Source of the DNA: Firmicutes bacterium UBA6806 | Lineage (GTDB): Bacteria; Bacillota; Clostridia; Peptostreptococcales; Acidaminobacteraceae | DNA length: 64,000 nucleotides | Assembly: GCA_002452745.1 (NCBI GenBank) | Contig: DKFC01000014.1 | Location: 62,001 to 126,000 of the forward strand | Direction of reading: 5' to 3' | Shown here: positions 8,733-17,565 of the stretch, in pieces | Numbering within the stretch: position 1 is the stretch's first letter | How the letters are laid out: every line of letters begins with the position of its first letter | Notes under the pieces: generated by a model | What the model was told of the DNA's origin: nothing | The model's input: the letters and a program-made list of their open reading frames with translations, nothing else | The model's database searches: none | Program-made: the position numbers and the translations under genes

Positions 8733-10007
8733 CTAATTTTCAGGTAATGCTAGTTTTCGAGTGAGTTCAGATGACAGTGTCTTGTCCAAAAGGGATAGGA
8801 TTTCTGCTTTCTTGCTCTCTGGAAAACTCTTGAGAATCTCAAGCATCAGCTTTTCATCGCTTATAGAAATCAAATCACCATTATTTAGTTCATACACTTT
8901 TGATGGTGACGCATTAAGCATCATATTTTTTATGATGTCTGCAACCTTATCCGTCCCCATCTTTGAGTACACCTTCACAAGCTCACTTACATTATCGTCA
9001 AACTCCCTATATATCTTTAATGATTTTAAGATATCTGGTGTAATATTATCTACATTTTCGTTGAGGAGTTCGTTGTCTTTGATTTTTTCGATAACTTGGA
9101 ACACAAAAGGGTCATTTTGAGACTTTGCCAAAACCTCTCCCGCTTTTTTAGGCCCAATGTTTTTATAGATTACAGCCAATTCATCTAACGTGTACTGACC
9201 GGTATTGCCAATTGTGTTAACCAGTGTTGTAGCATTTTCAGATTTATAGACGCCAGCAACTTGAACAAGTTCCGTATCCTTCAATTGCAAGTCGTTGTGT
9301 TTTTGTTTAATGCTCATGGCCTTGCTGTCAGATAGATACGAGAAGATTTTGTTTCGATCTGTCTCATCTAACCGATATAGAATTTTTTCAGCGTCTTCGT
9401 CAGTCATAGCTTCAAAGAGTGCCGCTGCGTCTTTATGTCCATTGATTGACGCTGCAATAACTTTGTCAATTTCACCAATAGCTGACGATACCGGGAGCGA
9501 AACAATATAGTCTGCCTCTGTCTTTACATCTGCCGCTTTTTCCTCTTCAATTTTGGTAACCGTCGTCACAACTGCATCTTGACTGATTGCCTGTCCTCTG
9601 ATCGCTTCCAAAATACTCTTCGTCTTATTTGGATTGATTCTCACCATGTCTTTGATGACCTCATCATAGGCTTTTGAATCATCCCCTTTTAAGACCAACA
9701 GCTTGTCCACAGCTCTATCTTCTGCAATGGAAAGCATATAATCTGATATAGTTCTGATTTTTTCCTGTTCTTCTGCCCGCGTTGGAAAGTTCTCAAAATA
9801 GGCACCCACAGGTCCGGGCACTTGAGACATAATGCTATTGACGCTCAATTTGAAATCCTTGTTGAAAAAGTACAGTGTGCCAACAGCCAGTAAAGGGGTT
9901 ATGACCAAAATGAGCAAGACAATCAAACAGCCCATTTTTCCACCAGATTTTTTCTTGTCCTGAGTTGAATTATCATTATTTTGAGCTGCCTGATTCTTTT
10001 CAGCCAT
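8733..10007 (-). CDS. ylxF: YlxF/MotE-like membrane-anchored protein with MgtE_N-type repeats
   Basis: A polar N-terminus is followed by one transmembrane helix (about residues 26-48, MGCLIVLLILVITPLLAVGT) and a long extracytoplasmic helical region. Segments such as ALFEAMTDEDAEKILYRLDE resemble the MgtE N-terminal/FliG-middle fold. Its position between fliJ and fliK is that of ylxF in Bacillus, and MotE-type proteins are stator chaperones in some bacteria. At 424 residues it is about twice the usual YlxF length. It carries related helical units (LAVIYKNIGPKKAGEVL and LVKVYSKMGTDKVADII). The start overlaps the fliJ stop by one base. Function is inferred from context and fold. Confidence 0.75.
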   Translation of the reverse strand: MAEKNQAAQNNDNSTQDKKKSGGKMGCLIVLLILVITPLLAVGTLYFFNKDFKLSVNSIMSQVPGPVGAYFENFPTRAEEQEKIRTISDYMLSIAEDRAVDKLLVLKGDDSKAYDEVIKDMVRINPNKTKSILEAIRGQAISQDAVVTTVTKIEEEKAADVKTEADYIVSLPVSSAIGEIDKVIAASINGHKDAAALFEAMTDEDAEKILYRLDETDRNKIFSYLSDSKAMSIKQKHNDLQLKDTELVQVAGVYKSENATTLVNTIGNTGQYTLDELAVIYKNIGPKKAGEVLAKSQNDPFVFQVIEKIKDNELLNENVDNITPDILKSLKIYREFDDNVSELVKVYSKMGTDKVADIIKNMMLNASPSKVYELNNGDLISISDEKLMLEILKSFPESKKAEILSLLDKTLSSELTRKLALPEN

Positions 10008-10459
10008 TATTCTTCGCCTCCAGCTTTATTGCTTTTATAATTGACTATTTCCTCAATAGCCTTTGCTTCTGATTTATTGTATTCTTCTATGTAGTTTTGG
10101 AAATCCTTTTCCTTAAGTTTTTCCATCACTTTTCGCTCTCTCATGGCATCAACCAATAGTTTTTTTGCCTTTTCAATATCGTTATCAACCCTCGCCAACT
10201 TTTCCGAAGTTCTCGATAGATTTGTTCTATAGTAGCTTTTCCCACTGCTAATCTCATGCATTTGCAGGCTGGAATTCCCTGATTTCAGTCCCTCTTCCAC
10301 CCAATTAGAATACTCGAGAAATCTTGCCTTTAAGCTATCCAGTTCATCCACAACCGTCTGCCGTTTGGCAAGCAATTTGGCCAATTCATTTTTCAAAGCG
10401 TCTTCCCTGTCCATTCTCATTTTCAAAACGCTTTCATATCTGAACTTAAATTTTTTCAT
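10007..10459 (-). CDS. fliJ: Flagellar export chaperone FliJ
   Basis: A 150-residue all-helical coiled-coil protein beginning MKKFKFRYESVLKMRMDRED. It matches FliJ, the soluble export component that acts like the gamma stalk in the FliI ATPase ring. Charged heptads run through nearly the whole length. It follows fliI by 35 bases and overlaps the start of the ylxF-like gene by one base, the expected order. The GAGG ribosome site upstream is weaker than for its neighbours. Confidence 0.9.
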   Translation of the reverse strand: MKKFKFRYESVLKMRMDREDALKNELAKLLAKRQTVVDELDSLKARFLEYSNWVEEGLKSGNSSLQMHEISSGKSYYRTNLSRTSEKLARVDNDIEKAKKLLVDAMRERKVMEKLKEKDFQNYIEEYNKSEAKAIEEIVNYKSNKAGGEE

Positions 10460-10494
10460 AAATCACTGCCTCAGCTTTAAAGGTAACCGCTTAT

Positions 10495-11808
10495 TTAAGG
10501 TTCAATCATCGTCATCATGGTTTCAATTGTCTTTTCAAACTCCGCCTTTTCAGTGGTTCTCTGCTTCAGAAAACCATTGAAATCGTCAATTTTGCTGATT
10601 GCAAAATCTATGTTTGGATTGCTTCCCTTTGCATATGCACCAATGCTGATCAAATCCTCAGAACCTTTATATACCGCTAGAATTTCTTTAAATCTCATGG
10701 CCGATGAGAGATGCTCTTCTTCAATGATATTTGGCATAACCCGACTAGCGCTTTCCAAAATATCAATTGCTGGATAATGTCCCAAAGCCGCCAGTTTACG
10801 TGTCAAAATGATATGACCATCCAGTATCCCTCTAGCAGCATCTGATATAGGTTCATTGAAATCGTCTCCATCAACCAATACGGTGTAAAGTCCTGTGATT
10901 GATCCAACAGAAGAGTTTCCAGCACGTTCAAGCAATCTTGGAAGAACTGCAAATACAGATGGCGTATATCCCCTTGTGACAGGTGGTTCGCCTATTGCAA
11001 GCCCAATTTCCCTCTGGGCCATGGAAAACCTAGTGACGGAGTCCATCATCAAAACGACATTCTTCCCTTGATCTCTAAAGTATTCCGCAATTGAAGTCGC
11101 TATGAGCGCCGCTTTCACGCGGACAAGGGCAGGCTTATCAGAAGTCGCAACAATCACAACCGACCGTTTGAGTCCCTCTTCCCCTAAATCATTCTCTATG
11201 AATTCTCGAACTTCACGCCCCCGCTCTCCCACGAGTGCGATTACGTTAATATCTGCTTTAGTATACTTTGCAATCATCCCGAGTAAAGTACTCTTACCAA
11301 CACCAGATCCAGCAAATATGCCAACTCTCTGGCCTTTTCCACATGTGAGAAGGGAATCTATAGCCCTAATGCCAAGCGGCATTGGATCTTCAATTTTATC
11401 TCTCTCCAAAGGATTGGGCGGATTGTTGTTTGCTGGATATTTCGCTTGAGCTTTAGGTTTATTTCTGCCGTCAATCGGTTGTCCTAGCCCATCTAGTATC
11501 CTACCTAAAAGGTCGTCACTCACTTCAATTTGAAGTTCATGCCCAGTTGCAATCACTTTGCTACCAGGGCCAATGCCAGCCATATCTCCAAGCGGCATTA
11601 GCAAAACCCTATCATCTTTAAATCCGACAACTTCACCCTTTAAAGGCACACCACCCTTGATGGGATATATCTCGCAAACCTCTCCAATTTCAACAGCTGG
11701 CCCAATGGATTCAATCATCAGTCCAATGATTTTCGAAACCCTTCCGCTGAATTTGAGCAACGAGTTGTCCAAAATGACATTTTTGTATCGCCTTAAATCT
11801 ATCGCCAT
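10495..11808 (-). CDS. fliI: Flagellum-specific ATPase FliI
   Basis: F1-beta-like ATPase that energises flagellar protein export. The N-terminal beta-barrel is followed by the Walker A loop FAGSGVGKSTLLGM (about residues 165-178), Walker B VVLMMDSVTRFSMAQ and the family signature REIGLAIGEPPVTRGYTPSV. Length (437 aa) is typical. The likely start is ATG 11808. A GTG three codons upstream (11817) is possible, since no strong ribosome site decides between them. It lies between fliH and fliJ. Confidence 0.96.
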   Translation of the reverse strand: MAIDLRRYKNVILDNSLLKFSGRVSKIIGLMIESIGPAVEIGEVCEIYPIKGGVPLKGEVVGFKDDRVLLMPLGDMAGIGPGSKVIATGHELQIEVSDDLLGRILDGLGQPIDGRNKPKAQAKYPANNNPPNPLERDKIEDPMPLGIRAIDSLLTCGKGQRVGIFAGSGVGKSTLLGMIAKYTKADINVIALVGERGREVREFIENDLGEEGLKRSVVIVATSDKPALVRVKAALIATSIAEYFRDQGKNVVLMMDSVTRFSMAQREIGLAIGEPPVTRGYTPSVFAVLPRLLERAGNSSVGSITGLYTVLVDGDDFNEPISDAARGILDGHIILTRKLAALGHYPAIDILESASRVMPNIIEEEHLSSAMRFKEILAVYKGSEDLISIGAYAKGSNPNIDFAISKIDDFNGFLKQRTTEKAEFEKTIETMMTMIEP

Positions 11809-11836
11809 GACTTTCACTCACTTACTTCTAAAAAAA

Positions 11837-12619
11837 TTATTCACTTCTCAGCAAATCTTCAAACACCTTCCGAACTTGTTCAAATTGAGTCCAAACACTG
11901 CTGTCTATACTCCCTGAATCGGTATCAATAACGCAACTGCCATTTTTTAGAGACGAATCTTGTTTGATTTCTATCTCGTCAACTTTTTCAGTCATGGCAA
12001 GAATCATTGGCTTGATACTGAGAACATGACTATAGTCTTCACTGGAAACCCTCAATGTCAAATTTTCAGTCTTATTGACGCGTTTAATCGCTTCAGCAAT
12101 AATGCCTTCGACAACAGTTGACTCCTCCTCAACTTTGCGGTTCAGAATTTTTTCTAAAGTTGTCAGCACAATTTCTACAAGCTCCGACTCAGCCTCTTTT
12201 TCAAGAGATTCCTTCGCTCTCAACCATTCATGCTTGAGCGCATTTGCCTCTGATACAATCCCATCAGCAATGTCTCTGCTTTCGGTAATGGCAAACTCAT
12301 AGCCTTCTTCATAACCTTGCTTTCTCGCTTGCTCCATAATACCTTTGGCTTGATCATAGGCATCTGCAATGATTTTTTCACTGCTGACATTGGCACTATT
12401 TAATTTTTCTTCTGCTTCTCTGTCGGCTTCGTTCAGAATGCTTTCAGCTTCTGTTCTGGCTTCCTCTATTACTTGATTGGCTGCCAAGGTGTGATCAATC
12501 ACATCATTGGCAGCCAATTCATCCGATTCAACTGTGGGAACAGTTTGTTCAATTTTAGTGGAGAGCACAAAGGCCTTGTCATCCAGTATAACGCGCGATG
12601 ACTTAAATATCCTAGACAA
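11837..12619 (-). CDS. fliH: Flagellar export regulator FliH
   Basis: Peripheral stator-like protein that binds FliI and ties the export ATPase to the C-ring. The N-terminus MSRIFKSSRVILDD is typical of Gram-positive FliH. A long Ala/Glu-rich coiled coil follows (about residues 50-130, EARTEAESILNEADREAEEK). The C-terminal V-ATPase E-like domain (about 140-255) has LEKILNRKVEEESTVVEGII. It starts with TTG 12619, with a GGGGGAG site upstream, and overlaps the end of fliG by 8 bases. Confidence 0.92.
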   Translation of the reverse strand: MSRIFKSSRVILDDKAFVLSTKIEQTVPTVESDELAANDVIDHTLAANQVIEEARTEAESILNEADREAEEKLNSANVSSEKIIADAYDQAKGIMEQARKQGYEEGYEFAITESRDIADGIVSEANALKHEWLRAKESLEKEAESELVEIVLTTLEKILNRKVEEESTVVEGIIAEAIKRVNKTENLTLRVSSEDYSHVLSIKPMILAMTEKVDEIEIKQDSSLKNGSCVIDTDSGSIDSSVWTQFEQVRKVFEDLLRSE

Positions 12620-13625
12620 TTAGCTCATCTCCCCCGCCTCTTGCAATAATAATTTCATTAGCTTCTTCAAGTTTACGAATGACATTAACAATTTTCTGCT
12701 GAGCTTCTTCAACATCTCTAAGTCTAACTGGTCCCATGAAGTCCATATCCTCTCTGAGCATTTCAGCCATCCGTTTCGACATGTTGACGAAGATGATTTC
12801 TTTAACTTCATCTGTTGCACCTTTAAGCGCAACAGCGAGCTCGCTGTTGTCCACTTCTCTGATAAATCTCTGAATACCAACACTGTCCAGATTGATGATG
12901 TCCTCGAATACAAACATTTTCTTTCTAATTTCTTCAACGAGTTCTGCATTTTGAATTTCAAGCGTTTCCAAAATATATTTTTCAGTACCACGGTCAACGG
13001 ATGTGAGGATGTCAACAATACACTGAATTCCACCTGTTGCCGAGTAATCTTGCGTCACCATTGAAGACAATTTTCTCTCCAGCACCAGTTCCACTTCCTT
13101 GATAATTTCAGGAGATGTACTTTCCATGGTGGCAATTCTCTGTGCAACATCCGCCTGTTTTTCCTGTGGCAACGCCGAGAGAACCTGTGCCGCTTGATTT
13201 GAATTCAGATAAGACAAGATTAAAGCAAGCGTCTGCGGATGCTCGTTTTGTATAAAATTCAACAGCTGAGTCGCATCTGTCTTTCGAACAAAGTCGAACG
13301 GCTTGACTTGAAGCGACGAAGTGAGTTTGTTGATAATCTCCAATGCCTTTTGAGATCCCATAGCCTTTTCCAAAACTTCTTTGGCGTAATTGATACCGCC
13401 TTCTGAAATAAACTCTTGTGCCAGGCAGACTTGATAGAATTCCTCCAGAACAGCCTCTCTCTCTTCTGGCGAAATCTTGTTGACATTTGCTATTTCAAGC
13501 GTCAGTTCTTCTATTTCATCATCGTGCATATGGCTAAACAATGCCGCAGATCGCTCCGGACCCAATGCAATCAGCAAAATTGCAGCTTTTGTCTTGCCCG
13601 ACATCTTCCCTTTTTTTGTTGCCAT
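12612..13625 (-). CDS. fliG: Flagellar motor switch protein FliG
   Basis: C-ring protein that contacts the stator and generates torque. N, middle and C domains are all present in 337 residues. The EHPQTLALILSYLNSNQAAQ motif belongs to the middle domain. The C-terminal torque helix with the charged pattern LREDMDFMGPVRLRDVEEAQ ends near residue 320. The start ATG 13625 has a GGGAGGCA site. It is coupled to fliH by overlap and follows fliF by 10 bases. Confidence 0.97.
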   Translation of the reverse strand: MATKKGKMSGKTKAAILLIALGPERSAALFSHMHDDEIEELTLEIANVNKISPEEREAVLEEFYQVCLAQEFISEGGINYAKEVLEKAMGSQKALEIINKLTSSLQVKPFDFVRKTDATQLLNFIQNEHPQTLALILSYLNSNQAAQVLSALPQEKQADVAQRIATMESTSPEIIKEVELVLERKLSSMVTQDYSATGGIQCIVDILTSVDRGTEKYILETLEIQNAELVEEIRKKMFVFEDIINLDSVGIQRFIREVDNSELAVALKGATDEVKEIIFVNMSKRMAEMLREDMDFMGPVRLRDVEEAQQKIVNVIRKLEEANEIIIARGGGDELIV

Positions 13626-13635
13626 ATTGCCTCCC

Positions 13636-15192
13636 CTATTCTTCGTTCAACCATGCACGCAACAGAGCTGTCGCCGCTTCTGGATTCGTATCCACAAATT
13701 TTTCGATGTGATATTTAGGACTACCCTTGTCTTCTGCTTCCGTGCCGATTTCTTCAAGTTCAGCTTTGATTTGTTGCTGTCTCATCTTCTCTTCTTCTTC
13801 CGCTACTTGTTTTCTCGAACGGTTTCTTCTCATGACAATAACAGCTCCCAAGATTGCTGCCAGCGTTATCAACGCCACCAATACAATCGCCCAAATAGGA
13901 ATGCCAAACAAAAGTCCCGACGTAGTCGTTCCAGTATAGACATCATAATTTGCCATTGGATCAGGAAATTCTTGTACCATAATCCTTATGTTCTCTTTTC
14001 CAGTTCCAGCTGACATGGCAATTAAGTCCACGAGTTCATTGTAATGATCGTCTGTCATGCTGCCGTCCACCAATGCCTTAGAGTTGACGATGACGCCAAT
14101 CGACATATTGCTAACGGTTCCCTGAGCCTTGACAATTTCTCTATAGATTTCATTTAATTCGTAATTGAGTGTGTCGCTCGCCTTTTGATAAGACGAATTA
14201 TTATCCGTTGCCTCTACCGCCGAAGTGGCCGCACCACTGTTGGAATCAGTTCCAGGAGCGCCTACCGCTCCAGTGCCATTGACAACGTTCTCGGTGATCT
14301 TTGTAGCACTTCTAACTAAGCCGTTGACTTCACCTTCTATTGGAGGGCTAAAAACCTTTTGGGTTTCCGTCTGTTGATTAAAATCCAAAGTAACGTGAGG
14401 TTGAACCTCAACATTGCCAATTCCATAGAGTTTTTCTAAGAAGACCGTTAAATCTTTTTGAAGTTGAAGTTGCGTTTTAACTTGTAAATCAAATTGGCTA
14501 TTGGCCGAAAAGGACTCGCTGTCTTCAGGATTATTTAATTGAACACCTGTGCTGTCAATAACGGCAACATTTTCAGGTGTCAAGTCTTTAACCGCTGCCA
14601 CAATCAGATTCACAATACCGTTTACCTGTTGTTCATTCAGCGTATATCCCTTCTTGATGTCCAAAACAACAGAAGCCTTGGACTTCACATCATCCGCCAT
14701 AAAATAGCTGCTGTCTTTTGGGATTTGCAAAATGACAGTTGCATTATCAACCGCTGTAATGGTTTCAATGGACCGTTCAACCTCTGCCGCCTTGGCCTGT
14801 ATGTACATTTGTTCTCTTGTTTGTGATGTCATCGTAATAGATTCACTACTAAAAACATCTGACCAGCTGAAATTACTTGACTCTGCCTGTACCGCCAACT
14901 CCATACGAGCTTTTGAGACGTCGTTTGCAGGCACAAGAATAACTGAGGCATCATTTTGATCTTTCCAAGCAATCCCCAGCTCATCCAATTTACTCGTCAT
15001 TGATTGCGCTTCTACTGGCGACAATCCCCTTGCAATTTCAACGTATTCAGTTCGCGTCAGCGTTAAAATCAGAAACGTTATTGCCAAAATTGCAGCAATC
15101 AAACCGGCTATAAGCATAATCTTTCTATTTCGATTTAAGCCGGTATAAAACGTCGTCACACGCTCACGTATTCTATTCAATAAATCTCCCAT
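13636..15192 (-). CDS. fliF: Flagellar MS-ring protein FliF
   Basis: Forms the membrane MS-ring, the base on which the rod and C-ring assemble. Transmembrane helices lie near residues 25-47 and 440-462. The YscJ/FliF ring-building motif EYVEIARGLSPVEAQSMTSK is at about 53-72. The C-terminal tail, rich in Glu and ending LLRAWLNEE, binds FliG. I use ATG 15192 (MGDLLNRIRERV), 6 bases after GGGGTG. The GTG at 15198 falls in that site. Length (518 aa) is normal. Confidence 0.96.
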   Translation of the reverse strand: MGDLLNRIRERVTTFYTGLNRNRKIMLIAGLIAAILAITFLILTLTRTEYVEIARGLSPVEAQSMTSKLDELGIAWKDQNDASVILVPANDVSKARMELAVQAESSNFSWSDVFSSESITMTSQTREQMYIQAKAAEVERSIETITAVDNATVILQIPKDSSYFMADDVKSKASVVLDIKKGYTLNEQQVNGIVNLIVAAVKDLTPENVAVIDSTGVQLNNPEDSESFSANSQFDLQVKTQLQLQKDLTVFLEKLYGIGNVEVQPHVTLDFNQQTETQKVFSPPIEGEVNGLVRSATKITENVVNGTGAVGAPGTDSNSGAATSAVEATDNNSSYQKASDTLNYELNEIYREIVKAQGTVSNMSIGVIVNSKALVDGSMTDDHYNELVDLIAMSAGTGKENIRIMVQEFPDPMANYDVYTGTTTSGLLFGIPIWAIVLVALITLAAILGAVIVMRRNRSRKQVAEEEEKMRQQQIKAELEEIGTEAEDKGSPKYHIEKFVDTNPEAATALLRAWLNEE

Positions 15193-15264
15193 TAACACAC
15201 CCCATTAAGAGTTTTCTCTTTATTATGATACCACATAATTGCTTTATCCATTGTAATGTCTAGT

Positions 15265-15567
15265 TTAAATTTGAAGTCGCATAATTTCGCTATATGCCGA
15301 CAGAACTTTATTTGTAACTTCAACAGCCATATTAATGGTTAAATTTGCCTTCATTCCGGCAATGGTCACATCATGAAGGTTGTCTATTTCACCTAAGGCG
15401 AATTTCCGGTCCATATCTTCTGCATTCAACTGGTATGCATTGACCTTTTCTAAATTTTCCGTTAAAAGATCTTGGAAGTTTAATTTTGACTTTTCAAGCG
15501 TGTTATTGACTTCCACCAATTTAGCATCTCGATTGATAATTGAGTTGTTGAGTGATTTAATATCCAT
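15265..15567 (-). CDS. fliE: Flagellar hook-basal body complex protein FliE
   Basis: Small rod adapter linking the MS-ring to FlgB. The 100-residue product ends with the conserved VTIAGMKANLTINMAVEVTN stretch and NKVLSAYSEIMRLQI, the signature of FliE. ATG 15567 is preceded by GGGGGAAG. It is located between flgC and fliF, as in Bacillus, with a 72-base gap to fliF that holds no clear hairpin. Confidence 0.94.
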   Translation of the reverse strand: MDIKSLNNSIINRDAKLVEVNNTLEKSKLNFQDLLTENLEKVNAYQLNAEDMDRKFALGEIDNLHDVTIAGMKANLTINMAVEVTNKVLSAYSEIMRLQI

Positions 15568-15577
15568 TTACTTCCCC

Positions 15578-16018
15578 CTACTTGCCAATTTCAAGTGCCT
15601 TCATGGCCATTGATTTTGTATTGGCTATGGAGGTGACATTTGCCTCATATGCCCTCGACGCAGAAATCATGTTGATCATTTCATTTACCACTTCAACATT
15701 TGGAAGGCTCACAAATCCATCTGCATCTGCATCTGGATGATTTGGATTGTACTCCTTTTTAAACGGCGATTGATCCTCTTCAATACCCGCGACTTCAACT
15801 CCGTTTCCACTTCCATAAGCACTGCTGGCTTTCCCAAGCGCCATGGCAAATGCATCTGGCTGTTGCTCTCTAAAAATAGCAACTTTGCGTCTATACGGTG
15901 TCCCGCTTGGGGTGCGGGTTGTATTGGCATTGGCAATATTTTCTGATATCAAGTCCATTCTAAGCCTTTCAGCCGTTAGACCTGATGCACTGACATTAAT
16001 TGAATTAAAAAAACTCAT
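15578..16018 (-). CDS. flgC: Flagellar basal-body rod protein FlgC
   Basis: Proximal rod subunit. The N-terminal motif SGLTAERLRMDLISENIANA and the C-terminal VNEMINMISASRAYEANVTS helix, with NTKSMAMKALEIGK at the end, are diagnostic of FlgC. The 146-residue length is typical. ATG 16018 follows a GAGGAGAAC site. It lies 40 bases after flgB and 10 bases before fliE. Confidence 0.96.
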   Translation of the reverse strand: MSFFNSINVSASGLTAERLRMDLISENIANANTTRTPSGTPYRRKVAIFREQQPDAFAMALGKASSAYGSGNGVEVAGIEEDQSPFKKEYNPNHPDADADGFVSLPNVEVVNEMINMISASRAYEANVTSIANTKSMAMKALEIGK

Positions 16019-16058
16019 ATTGTTCTCCTCTCAAGTCCAAATATAGACTTCCAATGTC

Positions 16059-16457
16059 CTATCGGTTAATCCTCATAGCTTCTTTCAACCGATTGTACTG
16101 TCCATTTATTTCAGTTACAAGCGAATTGTAGTAAATTGTATTTTTAGCCTGTTCGCCACTTTCGACGTCCACGTCCACGTTATTTTTGTCAACTCTGTAG
16201 TTTGTATCACCTATTTTATCAACAGTAATCTCACCTGTATTATTCGGATCAATATGCTTTGAGTTCGTCTTCGTCATTTTAACGCTTGCATTTAAATCTA
16301 ATTCATTTCTGAGAACATCTTCAAAATTAACTGTCTCTTTTTTATATCCTGGCGTATTGACATTTGCCATATTGTTGGCAATCGCACTGTTTCTCATCCA
16401 AGAGCCGTCAAGTGCCTTGTTGATAAAATTCATATAGCCAAAAGATCCCTTGAACAT
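16059..16457 (-). CDS. flgB: Flagellar basal-body rod protein FlgB
   Basis: Proximal rod subunit and first gene of the flagellar cluster. Residues about 17-40 (WMRNSAIANNMANVNTPGYK) and EINGQYNRLKEAMRINR at the C-terminus match FlgB. The start is ATG 16457, 6 bases after AAGGAGAGGTG. The GTG at 16466 lies within that ribosome site. A sigma-28-like promoter 35-62 bases upstream probably starts the operon. In B. subtilis the same gene follows codY, as here. Confidence 0.95.
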   Translation of the reverse strand: MFKGSFGYMNFINKALDGSWMRNSAIANNMANVNTPGYKKETVNFEDVLRNELDLNASVKMTKTNSKHIDPNNTGEITVDKIGDTNYRVDKNNVDVDVESGEQAKNTIYYNSLVTEINGQYNRLKEAMRINR

Positions 16458-16491
16458 TTTATTCACCTCTCCTTATATTCTTACATAAAAT

Positions 16492-16519
16492 ATATCGGAA
16501 ATAATCAATTATTTTTTTA
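16492..16519 (-). promoter_or_regulatory. Sigma-28 type promoter for the flgB operon
   Basis: On the minus strand TAAA (16519-16516), 16 bases and TCCGATAT (16499-16492) match the SigD consensus with one change in the -10 element. The transcript would start near 16485, leaving a leader of about 28 bases containing the AAGGAGAGG ribosome site. Confidence 0.6.
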
Positions 16520-16654
16520 GTTCAAATTTTAACATTTCCACTACATCTAACTTTCTAGCTTATATTCTAACCCATATATTGTAGAAAATAAAGCGTTTTT
16601 AACATTTTGGTGCCCATTCTCCCTATTTTTAGGACTTATTTCTTATGCAATAAC

Positions 16655-16669
16655 ATTTGTCAGAATATT
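16655..16669. promoter_or_regulatory. CodY-box-like sequence upstream of flgB
   Basis: ATTTGTCAGAATATT matches the 15-base CodY box AATTTTCWGAAAATT at 12 of 15 positions. It lies between codY and flgB, about 135 bases upstream of the flgB promoter -35. In B. subtilis CodY represses the fla/che operon. Three mismatches are within the range of real sites but also occur by chance in AT-rich DNA. Confidence 0.4.
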
Positions 16670-16732
16670 ATGTACTCGCCATAAGTTCTTTTACCCACTT
16701 TTCAGCCGTTATCTACATCAAACTCACAAGAA

Positions 16733-16756
16733 AAGACCCTAACAAGTTAAGGTCTT
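16733..16756 (-). terminator. Terminator downstream of codY
   Basis: A 10-bp stem (16733-16742 with 16747-16756, one G-T pair) and a CAAG/CTTG tetraloop. On the minus strand it is followed by TTCTTG after the TT of the stem, an imperfect U-tract. On the plus strand seven T residues follow, so it could work better against antisense transcription. Confidence 0.65.
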
Positions 16757-16785
16757 CATTTTTTTGTCCATTTATCAATTCAGAA

Positions 16786-17565
16786 TTAATTTTTTAATTT
16801 TTGAAGTTCTTCTAAAAGACAGTCATTTAATACTTTTATATAAGTGCCTTTCATACCAAGAGAACGGGTTTCAATAACACCTGCACTTTCAAATTTTCTG
16901 AGTGCATTCACAATAACAGATCGAGTGATTCCAGCTTTATCAGCAATTTTACTTGCAACCAGCAGTCCCTCTTCTGAATCCAGTTCTTCAAAGATGTTGA
17001 CAATAGCTTCAAACTCAGAATATGAAAGCGTGCTAATAGCCATTTGAACAATCGCCTTTTTACGAGCAATTTCTTCATGTTCATCACTCTTAGCTCTCAT
17101 GATCTCAAGGCCTATAATAGTTGCTGCATACTCAGCTAAGATCAAATCCTCTTCCAAATAGCTTTCATCTCTTCTTGCCGCGATGAAAGTTCCCACTCTT
17201 TGCGCATTTCCGATGATTGGCACAATAGTGACAAATTTGGAATAACTATCAATGTCATTTTTAAAAATACTGACCAGATGTTCTTCAGTGACATTGAACA
17301 TCGTCTCATTTATCTTCATCAATTCTTCATGATCTTCTATATTAAAAAATTTTTCACCAACGTCAGTGCTAATCACCGCACTATCTTCGTGATCATATAA
17401 ACTCACGCCAAGAATCTTTCCTTTTTTACTCGCCACGTAAACATTTGAATCTAAAATTTTCATCATTGTATGACATAAATCTTGAAATGACAAGTGGGAC
17501 GCCCCAGATGTTTGTAAAATGCCGTTAAGACGCCTCATCTTATTCAATATATTGCTATTCAGCAT
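16786..17565 (-). CDS. codY: GTP- and branched-chain-amino-acid-sensing repressor CodY
   Basis: Global regulator of Gram-positive metabolism that senses isoleucine/valine and GTP. The N-terminal GAF domain (about residues 1-155) and C-terminal winged helix (about 200-255, with ASKIADKAGITRSVIVNALR as the recognition region) are intact. The 259-residue length equals that of B. subtilis CodY. The start is ATG 17565, with AAGGAGG at 17571-17577. It overlaps the end of topA by 11 bases, so it is translationally coupled to it. Unlike in Bacillus, trmFO, xerC and clpQY are not between topA and codY. Confidence 0.97.
   Translation of the reverse strand: MLNSNILNKMRRLNGILQTSGASHLSFQDLCHTMMKILDSNVYVASKKGKILGVSLYDHEDSAVISTDVGEKFFNIEDHEELMKINETMFNVTEEHLVSIFKNDIDSYSKFVTIVPIIGNAQRVGTFIAARRDESYLEEDLILAEYAATIIGLEIMRAKSDEHEEIARKKAIVQMAISTLSYSEFEAIVNIFEELDSEEGLLVASKIADKAGITRSVIVNALRKFESAGVIETRSLGMKGTYIKVLNDCLLEELQKLKN

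Larger units (their letters stand above)
16458..16785. other. Control region between codY and the flagellar operon
   Basis: 328 bases, AT-rich, with no coding region. It contains the flgB ribosome site, a sigma-28-like promoter (16492-16519), a CodY-box-like sequence (16655-16669) and the codY terminator hairpin (16733-16756). A sigma-A promoter could also be present but I found none with both elements well matched. Confidence 0.7.
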
